A stretch of DNA of 64,000 nucleotides, taken from positions 48,371,593-48,435,592 of the forward strand of contig CM019071.1 of NCBI GenBank assembly GCA_009667805.1. The letters are read 5' to 3'. Source of the stretch: Leptobrachium leishanense. Lineage: Eukaryota; Chordata; Amphibia; Anura; Megophryidae. The notes under the pieces are model-generated. The model saw nothing but the letters and a program-made list of their open reading frames with translations. It searched no databases and was not told the DNA's origin. The position numbers were made by a program, and so were the translations under genes. Below, piece after piece: positions 12,092 through 23,098 of this stretch; within the stretch, counting starts at the first letter, position 1, and the number at the start of each line of letters is the position of its first letter.

Positions 12092-14557
12092 TTAAATATT
12101 ATAACCCTTAATATTCTGTGTCTGCAGGAAGTCATCCAGTCGTTTTTTAAAAGTCTGTACAGACTCAGACCCAACCACCTCAACAGGCAGAGAATTCCAC
12201 AGCTTTATTGTTCTCACCGTAAAATAACCCTTCCTATGCTTTAAGCTAAATTTTCTTTCTTCCAGTCTAAATGGATGACCCCTTGTCCTATGTATAGTCC
12301 TGTTAATGAATAGGTTATCAGACAATGGTTGATAATGGCCCCGTATATATTTATATAAGGTTATCAGATCCCCTCTAAGGCGCCGTTTCTCTAAACTAAA
12401 CAGGTTTAAGCTTGTTAGTCTTTCCTCATAACTTAACCCTTCCATTCCCCTTATTAATTTAGTTGCCCGTCTCTGCACTTTTTCTAGCGCTGTAATATCT
12501 TTTTTTAAGACCGGTGCCCAAAATTGCACTGCATATTCAAGATGCGGCCTGACCATTGATTTATACAGAGGCAAAATTATGTTTTCATCCCGTGAGTGAA
12601 CTCCCCTTTTAATGCATGCCAATACTTTGCTGGCCTTGGCGGCTGCTGTTTGACATTGCACATTGTTACTTAGTTTGAAGTCTATGATTATTCCCAAATC
12701 CTTCTCCTGCTTGGATTTCCCTAACTCCGTACCATTTAGGGTATAAATTACTTGCGTGTTCTTCATTCCAAAGTGCATAACTTTGCATTTATCTAGATTA
12801 AATCTCATCTGCCATTTAAGTGCCCAGTCCCCCAATTTATCTAAATCCCTCTGTAGCGAAGTAACATCCTGCTCACATTGTATTACTTTTCCTAGTTTTG
12901 TGTCATCTGCAAACACTGATACATGACTTTCAATGCCTATCTCAAGGTCATTTATAAATAAATTGAATAGTATTGGTCCTATAACAGACCCCTGAGGGAC
13001 ACCACTTACCACTGGTGTCCATCTTGAAAATTTACCATTTATGACCACTCTCTGTACCCTATCTTTTATCCAGTTTTCTATCCAAGAACAAGTATTTTCA
13101 TCTAGACCAATTTTTCTTAATTTAAATAGTAACCTTTTGTGTGGAACTGTGTCGAAAGCTTTGGCAAAATCTAAGTAAATCACATCCACTGCGACCCCCT
13201 GATCTATACTTCTACTTACTTCCTCATAGAACGTAATTAGGTTAGTCTGACATGATCTGTGTTTCATGAAACCATGCTGATTTTTGCCAATAACATTATA
13301 CCTCCCAATAAATTCCTGAATATTATCCCTTAGTAACCCCTCAAATACTTTCCCAGCCACAGATGTTAAGCTCACAGGTCTATAATTCCCAGGCACAAAT
13401 TTTAAACCTTTCTTAAATATAGGGACCACGTCAGCTTTTCTCCAATCCTCTGGTACTATTCCTGAAAGAAAAGAATCTTGAAAGATTAAGAACAGAGGTT
13501 TACATATTTCAACACATAGCTCTCTCAGTACTCGTGGGTGAATTCCATCTGGCCCTGGGGCTTTATTCACATTCACATTGTTTAATTTCTGCAAAACCTT
13601 GTCCTGAGTCAACCAGTCACTTTGTATTAGTAAGTTTTTATTAATGAATTGCATGTCTCCTGTTATAGGTTTCTCTTTGATAAATACTGAAGAAAAATAA
13701 TCATTTAAAATTTCTGCCTTATCCTGATCTTCAGTTAACAATACCCCTGACTCAGATTTTAGTGAACCTACATTTTCACTCTTAGGTTTTTTAGAATTTA
13801 TGTACCTAAAGAATCTTTTAGGGTTGGTCTTGCTCTCTTTGGCTATTTCTTTTTCATTTTCTAGTTTAGCCCATCTAATCACATTTTTACATGCTTTATT
13901 GGCTGCCCTATATGCTTTATAGGATGCCTCAGATTTATCAAATTTAAAAGCTTTAAATGCCTTCTTTTTATTTTTCATTTCCTTAGTTACCTTCCTACTA
14001 AGCCACATTGGTTTCAGTCTGTTTCTTTTATATTTATTAACCAGTGGAATATATTGTGACGTGTACTAGGCTTGTGCACCGATTTTTTTTTCGGTTCGAT
14101 TCAATTTTTCGGATTTTCAAACTTTTCGATTCGGCTCGTTTCAACCTATTTCTGTTTCGATTCGGTTCGGCTCGACTCGTTTTTCGTGTACATTTTTTTT
14201 TCGGATTATCGACCATCTTTCGTATTTTCGTGTCACTTTGCTCGTTTTTTGTATCGACTTTTCGTGATTTCGGAAATTTTCGTTTTTTCGGAACGTCTGT
14301 TCTCCTCGTTTCAAAGCAATAAATTTCGATTTGACACATTTCAAGTCCATTCGAAAATTCCGAAAATATTACGTTTCGGCTCGGAAAACTTTTCAGATCT
14401 GCCATTTTCGGATCTAAAAATTTTCGGAAAATCGGCCGCATCCGAAAACACGAATCGGGAAATTTCGTGAAAATTCCGAAATTCCGAAACCCGAAACGCA
14501 CATCCCTAACGTGTACTTTTCTAGTGTTAGTTTAAAGATATTCCACTTATCCTCAGT
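12092..14557 (-). pseudogene. LINE reverse transcriptase (ORF2 C-terminal part)
   Basis: The uninterrupted part (14008 to 12092) encodes 638 residues. Reverse-transcriptase motifs appear in order: NKAPGPDGIHP near residue 150, GNYRPVSLT near 207, YLDFAKAFDTVPH near 278-290, PQGSVIGP near 338, and the catalytic FADD at about 366-369. After these comes the CR1-type C-terminal region with CIKRGVHSRDENIILPLYKS and VRPHLEYAVQFW. The upstream 36 or so codons lie on both sides of the MITE. The N-terminal endonuclease is absent, so the copy cannot mobilise alone, but the RT frame is strikingly undamaged and suggests recent insertion. Confidence 0.93.
14067..14508. mobile_element. hAT-like MITE, TAGGSWTGTGC family, copy 1
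   Basis: A 442-bp element beginning TAGGCTTGTGCACCGA and ending GCACATCCCTA, so the termini are inverted repeats. It is flanked by a perfect 8-bp direct repeat ACGTGTAC at 14059-14066 and 14509-14516; an 8-bp duplication is the hAT signature. The interior is built from TTTTCGG/CCGAAA motifs and is non-coding despite long frames. It splits the LINE reverse-transcriptase frame. Confidence 0.92.
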
Positions 14558-15358
14558 GTTATTCAATAAAAGCCAAACTTGCCACTGAATTGCACCGAAT
14601 GGTGAAATCCCCCGTACGGCGCAATTTCGAGGCGGTTTTGTCTATTCAGAGAGCTGGCAGTTCACCAAATATTGGCAAATTACCAGCAAAATATGGTGCA
14701 GTTCACCTCAGATCGCCGCAATTCGGTGCCAGTGAAATTGTCCCATAGAGAAGTAATAGTTAATCTATTCAGACAACGACAAACTGCACCGAAATGTCAG
14801 TGAAATGCCCTGATTTTCTGCGATTCAGATCGACAGGTTTAAACAGGCGAATTCCACAGGATTCAATGTAAAAAAATATTACTGTTTTTATTCAACCGTT
14901 TATTCTTTTCATTTGCAGCCAAAAGTCTTTTTATTTAATATTTTTTAGGCATTTTTCTGCATTTTTTTTTAGGTGAAATTTTTGATTACAATTTTTTTAA
15001 AATTGGAATGTTTTTTTTATTCTATAGCAGACCTTTTTATTATTCTTTTCTAGGACCTTTTTTATTATTTCCATGCATTTTTATTTTTTTAAACACCTTT
15101 TAATTTTTTTTTTTTACCTTCAGTTCTGTGGCGTTCGGCGACTGATCAGTGGCGGTCATCGGCTGGGTTTGTCGGATCGTCAGCTGCGTTCGGAGGGCTG
15201 GTCATCGGCGTTCGATGGACCCCATTCGGCGCACTTCGGGGACCCTGCAGTGAATGCTAAATTCTTTGCATGGTCGGGGAAATGAAATCGCCGAAGTGCG
15301 CCTAACGAGAGAGCACCGAAATTTCGGTGAAATTTTGGTGCTCTCTGAATAACCCCCC
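14558..15358. mobile_element. GGGTTATTCA-type MITE, copy 1
   Basis: The left end is GTTATTCAATAAAAGCC and the right end, reverse-complemented, reads GGGTTATTCAGAGAGCACC. Internal motifs (CAGTTCACC, GAATCCCATAGG-like, CAACCGTTTATTCTTTTCAT) match the copy at 41230-41971. It is non-coding. Confidence 0.75.
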
Positions 15359-15860
15359 CCAACTTTTTCCCCTCTTTTACCTCACACATTTTTTCCTTTT
15401 ATGGTTTTCAGTCATAAATTTATCACTCACACATTTTAACGTTACGGTAATTTTCCCGGCATATGTTTACCAGCACACAATTTGTTTCCCTCGGATGTTT
15501 TCCCCCCCCACGCGTTTTCACAGTAGCAGCAGCGCCATAAGCTTGGCAACCTGAGCTCTTTTACTTTCACAAAACCTGCTTTTCCGTTTTTTCAGGTTTT
15601 CTGCTCTCCGTAATTGATTATGACCGCGTTCTTTGCGGAGGACGCGCCCTCGTTTAGATCATTTTTCAGATTTTCGGCAGTTGTCGCTCTGCCTTTCGCC
15701 AATTGTCTCTCCAGCTGTTCCCGGGGCCAGAAGCCTCATCCGCCTCAGCTGGTAAAACCTGACGGGAGCAGGGAGAGTCCCCGGCAGCTGCTGTGCGACC
15801 CGACCCCCGCTGCATCCTGCTCCATCCATCCCAGGGATTGCAGTTGGCGGCTGAGCGTGA
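15359..15860. repeat. Remnant of TTTTCC/CACA array, then unassigned sequence
   Basis: 15359-15510 returns to TTTTCCCCTC, CTCACACATTTTTTCC motifs like 9429-11881, so it appears to be the far side of that array. From 15511 to about 15860 the sequence is single-copy with no supported gene. Confidence 0.5.
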
Positions 15861-15884
15861 TGGGAATCGCATTGTATAGCAGTG

Positions 15885-16558
15885 ATGCATCTGCGTTACA
15901 CATATTACATAGAGGGGACACAATACAGGGAGTCTGGGATTCACTGATATGTCTGCGGTACACATAATACACAGAGAGGACACAATACAGGGAGTCTGGG
16001 ATTCAACTATATGTCTGCGTTACACACACTACACAGAGAGGACACAATACAGGGAGCCTGGGAATTACTGATATGTCTGTGTTACACATAATACACAGAG
16101 AGGACACAATACAGGGAGTCTGGGATTCACTGATATGTCTGCGGTACACATAATACATAGAGAGGACACAATACAGGGAGTCTGGGATTCAACTATATGT
16201 CTGCGTTACACACACTACACAGAGAGGACACAATACAGGGAGCCTGGGAATTACTGATATGTCTGTGTTACACATAATACACAGAGAGGACACAATACAG
16301 GGAGTCTGGGATTCACTGATATGTCTGCGTTACACACACTACACAGAGAGGACACAATACAGGGAGCCTGGGAATTACTGATATGTCGGTGTTACACATA
16401 ATACGCAGAGAGGACACAATACAGGGAGCCTGGGATTTACTGTTATGTCTGTGTTACACAATACATTGAGAGGACACAATACAGGGAGCCTGGGATTTAC
16501 TGTTATGTCTGTGTTACACATAATACATTGAGAGGACACAATACAGGGAGCCTGGGAG
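15885..16558 (+). repeat. 62-bp tandem repeat with 186-bp higher-order period
   Basis: Units of 62 bp contain GATATGTCTGCGTTACACA, CAGAGAGGACACAATACAGG and GAGTCTGGGATTCACT. Variants alternate: a TGCGGTACACATAATAC unit, a TGCGTTACACACACTACAC unit and a TGTGTTACACATAATAC unit follow each other, and the TGCGGTA unit at 15953 recurs at 16139, exactly three units later. Confidence 0.9.
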
Positions 16559-16894
16559 TGGCAATAACAATGAAACATGTGAATTTTCATTTCAAAATAT
16601 TTATTTGTCACATTAAAACTACTGAACCTCATATAATATAAAGTCCCCTCAAAAATCTTGTGCCACTTAGGTGAGGCTGTAGGCAGGCAGAGACATGAAC
16701 ATGGCGAGGGATTAGGCAGAATTAGGAATGCATTATTCTTTCCGTTGGAATGCAGCATTCCATATCCCATTCCCTGAATCCCAGGGCTATTCATCCGTCA
16801 ACCAGTCACGTCTGATAGAACGACTGCGGCTATGAGAGGGACAAGTGCTAAGGGGGCAAATGGCAGATAGAGATTTAGTACAAGGTGCATGGAT
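16559..16894. other. Unassigned sequence
   Basis: AT-rich then mixed sequence between two tandem arrays. No gene, transposon end or repeat recognised. Confidence 0.4.
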
Positions 16895-18470
16895 GGGGTG
16901 TCTTTTTAGTGGGTGTCTTTTTAGGGGTTCCTCCATATATTCAGGGTGTGTGGGTGTCTTTTAAGGCTAGGGTCAAACGAAAGCATTTTTACACGCGAAC
17001 GTAAAGAAGTGCGTCCGAACGCATTGACGTATTTTTTCATGGAATACGCGAAAACAGTCATACGATGCGCATTTTTGTGCGTGATTTTCTACAGATCCAA
17101 ACCAGGAAACTTTGGGTGTCTGGACGTTATGTTGGCCGGACATGAGCAGGGTCTGACGTCTCCAAATCACGCACACACACCGCTATGCCGCTGCAGCGCA
17201 CTCTGTACGTCCGTACTAGCGGTTCTGCGTTCTCGAAAAAATGCGTTCATTTTCCACTTGCGTTGCGCGGCCGGACTTTCGTGCGACCGTACTTCGTATA
17301 TTGGCCGTCATTGCCCGTCATTTGCTGCTAGTGCGGCCGTGATTATGTGCGCCAGAACGCACGTTAAAAGTGCGCTGGTCTGACCCCAGCCTTAGGGGCG
17401 CCTCCATATATTCAGGGTGTGTGGGTGTATTTTTAGGGGCTCCTCCATATATTCAGGGTGTGCGGGTGTCATTTTAAGGGTTCCTCCATATATTCAGGGT
17501 GTGCGGGTGTCTTTTTAGGGGCTCCTCCATATATTCAGGGTGTGCGGGTGTCTTTTTAGGGGTTCCTCCATATATTCAGGGTGTGCGGGTGTCTTTTTAG
17601 GGGCTCCTCCATATATTCAGGGTGTGCGGGTGTCTTTTTAGGGGCTCCTCCATATATTCAGGGTGTGCGGGTGTCATTTTAAGCGTTCCTCCATATATTC
17701 AGGGTGTGCGGGTGTCATTTTAAGGGTTCCTCCATATATTCAGGGTGTGCGGGTGTGTTTTTAGGGGTTCCTCCATATATTCAGGGTGTGCGGGTGTCTT
17801 TTTAGGGGCTCCTCCATATATTCAGGGTTTGCGGGTGTCTTTTTAGGGGTTCCTCCATATATTCAGGGTGTGCGGGTGTCTTTTTAGGGGCTCCTCCATA
17901 TATTCAGGGTGTGCGGGTGTCTTTTTAGGGGCTCCTCCATATATTCAGGTGTGCGGGTGTCTTTTTAGGGGCTCCTCCACATATTCAGGGTGTGGGTGTC
18001 TTTTTAGGGTTCCTCCATATATTCAGGGTGTGTGGGTGTCTTTTTAGGGGCTCCTCCATATATTCAGGGTGTGTGGGTGTCTTTTTAGGGTTCCTCCATA
18101 TATTCAGGGTGTGCGAGTGTCTTTTTAGGGGTTCCTCCATATATTCACAGTGTGCGGGTGTCTTTTTAGGGGCTCCTCCATATATTCAGGGTGTGTGGGT
18201 GTCTTTTTAGGGGCTCCTCCAGATATTCAGGGTGTGTGGGTGTCTTTTTAGGGGCTCCTCCATATATTCAGGGTGTGCGGGTGTCTTTTTAGGGGCTCCT
18301 CCATATATTCAGGGTGTGCGGGTGTGTTGTTAGGGGCTCCTCCATATATTCAGGGTGTGCGGGTGTCTTTTTAGGGGCTCCTCCATATATTCAGGGTGTG
18401 CGGGTGTGTTGTTAGGGGCTCCTCCATATATTCAGGGTGTGTGGGTGTCTTTTTAGGGGCTCCTCCATAT
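16895..18470 (+). repeat. 41-bp minisatellite, array 3
   Basis: The longest array of the 41-bp unit, in + orientation, interrupted by a MITE at 16964-17392. Units from 17393 to 18470 are highly similar, with interchanging GGGGCTCC/GGGGTTCC, GTGCGGG/GTGTGGG and CATTTTAAG variants. Confidence 0.95.
16964..17392. mobile_element. MITE, AGGCTRGGGTCAGACGAGCG family, copy 2
   Basis: It begins AGGCTAGGGTCAAACGAAAG and ends TCTGACCCCAGCCT. TA dinucleotides flank it at 16962-16963 and 17393-17394. It lies inside a 41-bp minisatellite unit, cut between TCTTT and AGGGG, so the empty site can be read from the neighbouring units. It is diverged from the other three copies internally. Confidence 0.85.
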
Positions 18471-19297
18471 ATTCAGGGTGTGGTATTTAGGGGCTCCTCC
18501 ATATATTCAGGGTGTGGTATTTAGGGGTTCCTGCCTCCATATATTCAGGGTGTGTGGGTGTGTTTTTAGGGGTTCCTCCACATATTCAGGGTGTGGTATT
18601 TAGGGGCTCCTCCATATATTCAGGGTGTGGTATTTAGGGGCTCCTCCATATATTCAGGGTGTGGTATTTAGGGGCTCCTCCATATATTCAGGGTGTGGTA
18701 TTTAGGGGCTCCTCCATATATTCAGGGTGTGTGGGTGTGTTTTTAGGGGCTCCTCCACATATTCAGGGTGTGGTATTTAGGGGCTCCTCCATATATTCAG
18801 GGTGTGGTATTTAGGGGCTCCTCCATATATTCAGGGTGTAGTATTTAGGGGCTCCTCCGTATATTCAGGGTGTGGTATTTAGGGGCTCCTCCATATATTC
18901 AGGGTGTGGTATTTAGGGGCTCCTCCATATATTCAGGGTGTGGTATTTAGGGGCTCCTCCATATATTCAGGGTGTGGTATTTAGGGGCTCCTCCATATAT
19001 TCAGGGTGTGGTATTTAGGGGCTCCTCCACATATTCAGGGTGTGGTATTTAGGGGCTCCTCCATATATTCAGGGTGTGGTATTTAGGGGCTCCTCCATAT
19101 ATTCAGGGTGTGGTATTTAGGGGCTCCTCCATATATTCAGGGTGTGGTATTTAGGGGCTCCACCATATATTCAGGGTGTAGTATTTAGGGGCTCCTCCGT
19201 ATATTCAGGGTGTAGTATTTAGGGGCTCCTCCGTATATTCAGGGTGTAGTATTTAGGGGCTCCTCCGTATATTCAGGGTGTGGTATTTAGGGGTTGA
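18471..19297 (+). repeat. 34-bp derivative of the 41-bp minisatellite
   Basis: Here the unit is 34 bp: GGGGCTCCTCCATATATTCA then GGGTGTGGTATTTA. It matches the 41-bp unit except that GCGGGTGTCTTTTTA is replaced by GGTATTTA, a net loss of 7 bp. About twenty copies are nearly identical, with a few 41-bp-type units mixed in near 18540 and 18725. Confidence 0.93.
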
Positions 19298-19528
19298 TAC
19301 ATAGAGAGGAGAGAACAGCTACACAAGGTGTTGATTGGGTGTTGAATAATTTGCGGTTCATATGGGTTGGTAGAAATGGGGGGCTGGGTAAGTGTGTCCC
19401 ATGAGTTGCTGGAAGGCCATATACTAAGGAACCATTCCTATTACAAGGGGTCAAGTCCAGGGGGACGCAGTTCCTGCACTATTTTTGCAGTGGGAACTCA
19501 ATTGGTCCCACACACGCTTTCCCTGTTA
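19298..19528. other. Unassigned sequence
   Basis: A short single-copy stretch between the minisatellite and a MITE; nothing recognised. Confidence 0.35.
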
Positions 19529-19979
19529 AGGCTAGGGTCAGATGAGCGCATTTTGTACGGACTGTGCGTCCGTGCAGTACGGACGTACTTTCTGACTGAC
19601 GACAAGGTAGTGGCCACACAGTCCGTTTTTTTCACTGAAGTTATTTTTGACGGATGTAGCAGGGAAAATAAATTAAAATGAAAAAACATTCTGTCCGTCA
19701 AAAATGCTGGACGTATAAATGCAGTCCGTCTGACCTCGCTCCATCACTCACACATAAAGCTATGCGGACGTTGTGGACGTGGCGCACTCCGCACGTCCGT
19801 TCTAGCAGTATTACGTTCTTGCCTAACCTGCGTCCGTTTGCAGCGTCCGTCAGCCCCCGCACTTCTGTGCGGACGTACTTCGTGTGTGGGGCTCCATTTA
19901 ACACAATTGTATGCTATCACGGACGTACTTATGTGCGGCAACATCGGACGTTAACACTGCGCTCGTCTGACCCCAGCCT
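19529..19979. mobile_element. MITE, AGGCTRGGGTCAGACGAGCG family, copy 3
   Basis: It starts AGGCTAGGGTCAGATGAGCG after a TA and ends CGCTCGTCTGACCCCAGCCT. The interior is very similar to copy 1 at 1581-2030 (shared AAAAATGCTGGACGTATAAA and GTCCGTTTGC stretches). Confidence 0.88.
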
Positions 19980-20750
19980 AAGTCGCAATAAATGTTTGAT
20001 TTATTGTGTATTTTTGTCAGAATCTTCATACATAAATAATCCCGTCTGACTGTGTGTCTTATGATTCAGACTATAGTTGCTATTTGGGGGGGGGGGGTAT
20101 TCCTGGTGAGTTCTCACACTTTTCTTTTTAGGACTTGACACCTTCCTGTTACCCTCAGTTTGCCTCCTGCCTGTATGTCTGTTTAGGAGAAGACGCAGCA
20201 GCTGGCTGAGAGTGCTGAGACTTTGTTACATCTCTGATATATTTTTCCCTTTCTGCTGGGCCCTCGGCCTCTGCATGCGCTATATCCCCTCCTCGCCTGG
20301 GCTCCTGCTCTAGGGTCACCCCCTATTTTCCCCCTGGCTGGCCACACGCCCCTGCCTGGGGTCTCTTGCCCCCCTCTGCCCCAGACACTGTCCATTCTCC
20401 CTCTTGCAGCCTTTATCCAGCTCACAATCGCCCCATTGTTCCCTCTTTTCTTTTCTTCCTGGCAGCTGTCCTCCATCGGCCATCGCTGCCTCCCCTTTAC
20501 ACGCCGAGCAGCTGAGATCCCCCCCTCCCGGTCCCCAATATACAGAATCTGAACCCAGTGCATGCGGTGCCCAGGACCAGGGCCACCTCTCAGGGGGCGC
20601 AGGGGGTACGAAACGGACAGTGTGCACATCCAGGGGGGGCACCGGGGCAGCGTTACAAACCCCGCCATCTGCTTCACAACTTGCTGCGTCATGTCTAGGG
20701 ACAGTGAATGAAAAGTGCTGCTCTGGAGTAGAGTGTTCTGTCTGTATCGA
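19980..20750. other. Unassigned sequence, partly GC-rich
   Basis: 20240-20700 is pyrimidine- and GC-rich with several short open frames, none with a recognisable domain or paired splice sites. I call no gene. Confidence 0.4.
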
Positions 20751-20828
20751 TACGTAGCTATCCGCATATCTATCCGTATCGCCCTGTTTTATATCTTTTT
20801 ATATTTCTATCCATATCTCTCTCACGAA

Positions 20829-21092
20829 AGCGTTGCCAGGTCGGCCATGTTTTCCTGGACACATAACTATTTCATTCAGAGGGTGAGTGCCTGGAAACGT
20901 GCTGCCCTGTAACATGTATAAATCATATGCTGCAGGAAGGAAATCCAAGGCAGGTCACCCGGGATTCCTCTTTGATTTCTTACCTGCAGCGTATGGGTTA
21001 TACATGCTGCGGGGTGGGATTTTTATTGCACTGCCCATCAGCATGAATAAATTATATGCATCCAGGAAAACATGGCCGACCTGGCAGCCCTA
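20829..21092. mobile_element. Palindromic MITE, TAGGG-TGCCAGG family, copy 2
   Basis: The left end GTTGCCAGGTCGGCCATG and the right end, reverse-complemented TAGGGCTGCCAGGTCGGCC, are inverted repeats. The interior matches 894-1161 (CAACATGTATAA/CTGCAGGAAG motifs). The extreme left end is uncertain by a few bases. Confidence 0.75.
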
Positions 21093-22330
21093 ATCTACGC
21101 GTATGTCTATACGTATGTTTCTGTCTCTTTATCTATCTGTACCTACTTATATTTCTATCCATATCTATAGGGGTTATTCAGAGAGAGACGATCTGGCCCC
21201 GAAATGTCACCGAACAGGGAATTTCCCTGTACGGTGACATTTCGGGGCCATTCAGAGACAAGGCAGTTCGCCAAATTTTGGTGAACTGCCAGCAAGTACG
21301 GTGCCTGTTCGGCGGCAGTGAAATCCCCCCATAGAGAAGCAATGGGTAATCTATTCACATTGAACAGCAGAGAAATATCATTTGAAATGCCCTGCCATTC
21401 GGTGGTTTAATTCGGCAGGTTTATTCAGGTGAATCCCATAGGCTTCAATGTTAAAAATATTCCCGTTTTAATTCAATATCTAATAAACCGTTTATTATTT
21501 TATTCTGCAGCAAAAAGTCTCTTTATTTATTGAGATTTTTATTTTGGATCTTTTAGGCATTTTTCAGGATTTTTCAGCAATTTTTTTCCCGTTTTTTTTC
21601 TAATAGCGTTTTTTCCATTTTTCTGTAACAGACCTTTTTATTATCATTCATAGGATCTTATGTGTAAATTCCAGACATTTTCGTTCAGTATACTTTGCAA
21701 ACAATGTTTCAATTTTGACACTTTCAATCAGGGTTATTCAAAGAGAGGTGAAAACCAGGAGAATGGCTGGAGAAGTGAAAATTCGAGCAGGGTTATCCAA
21801 AGAGATCCGATTGGCTGGAGAAAGGTAACTGATCGCTGAAAATCAGTGTTCGGTTACCTTTCTTGGCCATTCGGCTATCCAGAGAGCAGGCAATTCGCCA
21901 AATCCTGGCGAATTGCCTGCACATACGGTGCCTGTTTGGTGCCTGTTCGAGGGCAGTGAAATCCCCATAGAGAAGCAATGCTTCGTCTATTCAGAGAACA
22001 CAAACCAGCAGTGAAAGGTTCCCGAAATGCCCTGCCATTCGGTGGTTTAATTCGACCGGTTTATTCAGGAGAATCCCATAGGCTTCAATGTTAAAAATAT
22101 TCCCGTTTTAAATCAATATCTAATAAACCGTTCATTATAAAATTCTGCAGTAAAGAGTCTCTTTATTTATAGATTTTTTAAGATATTTTAAGCATTTTTC
22201 TGGATTTTTTTTCTCTCTTAACTTTACTTATTTTTTCTGTAACAGCCCTTTTTATTATCATTCCCTGGACCTCCTGTGTAAATTTCAGACATTTTCGCTC
22301 AGTAATTTCTTTGCAAACAGCGTTTCACTT

Positions 22331-23098
22331 AGAAACATAGAAACATAGAAAATGTCGGCAGATAAGAACCTTTCGGCCCATCTAGTCTGCCCAATTACAT
22401 GGATACTTTACCTGGATTTATCTTTTGTTTAGGATAGCCTTATGCCTATCCCATGCTTGCTTAAATTCAATTACTGTTTTGGCCTCTACCACTTCAACTG
22501 GAAGACTGTTCCATGTATCCACCACCCGCTCAGTAAAATAATGCTCCTGATGTTACTTTTAAACCTTTGCCCTCTAATCTAAGACTATGTCCTCTTGTTT
22601 TGCTATTTTGTTTCCTTTTAAATATACTCCCTTCCTCTACCTTGTGGATTCCCTTTACGTATTTAAATGTTTCTATCATATCTCCTCTGTCTCGTCTTTT
22701 TCCAAGCTGTACATGTTAAGATCATTAAGCCTTTCTTGGTAACTTTTCTCCTTCAAGCCGTACACCATTTTAGTAGCCATTCTCTGAACTCTCTCTAAGA
22801 TGTCTATATCCTTCTGGAGATACGGTCTCCAGTACTGCACACAGTACTCCAAGTGAGGTCTCACCAGTGCTCTGTACAGTGGCATGAGCACTTCCCTTTT
22901 CCTACTGCTAATACCTCTCCCTACACAACCAAGCATTCTGCCAGCATTTCCAAGCATTCTGCCAGCATTTCCTGCTGCTCTATTACATTGACTACTTACC
23001 CTTAGATCCTCTGAAATAATGACCCCTAAATCCCTTTCCTCAGATGTTGAGGTTAGAACTGTATCAAATATTCTATATTCAGCCCTTGGGTTTTTACA
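22331..23098 (-). mobile_element. CR1-like LINE 3' fragment (innermost of the nest)
   Basis: A minus-strand LINE 3' end. The + strand begins AGAAACATAGAAACATAGAA, the tail repeat. A TCACTT direct repeat at 22325-22330 and 23099-23104 flanks it, and the interrupted sequence is continuous in MITE C copy 1 (CATTTCACTTTTCAAACATT near 2589). A clear coding remnant lies at 22676-22957. Confidence 0.85.
22676..22957 (-). pseudogene. LINE reverse transcriptase C-terminal fragment
   Basis: It encodes MLGNAGRMLGCVGRG, then PLYRALVRPHLEYCVQYWRP and ILERVQRMATKMV, the region C-terminal to the RT catalytic core in CR1-group LINEs. It aligns with the equivalent part of the 12-14 kb element (PHLEYAVQFWAP, LEKVQRRATKLI) but is clearly a different family. 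Truncated at both ends. Confidence 0.88.

Larger units (their letters stand above)
11882..14557 (-). mobile_element. CR1-like LINE, 5'-truncated, split by a MITE
   Basis: A minus-strand non-LTR retrotransposon. The 3' end is at about 11882, where the + strand shows three TTACATAG-type octamers, as expected for a CR1-group microsatellite tail. Reverse-transcriptase coding sequence fills 12092-14008, and the frame continues to about 14554 once the MITE at 14067-14508 is set aside. The endonuclease region is missing, so the copy is 5'-truncated, ending against a MITE at 14558. It lies inside the TTTTCC/CACA array. Confidence 0.9.

Noticed and set aside
14037..14501. 154- and 132-codon frames on opposite strands
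   Set aside because: They lie within the hAT-like MITE and reflect its CGAAA/TTTCG composition.
17393..19297. Possible CRISPR-like repeat array
   Set aside because: Direct tandem repetition with no unique spacers, in a vertebrate genome; it is a minisatellite.
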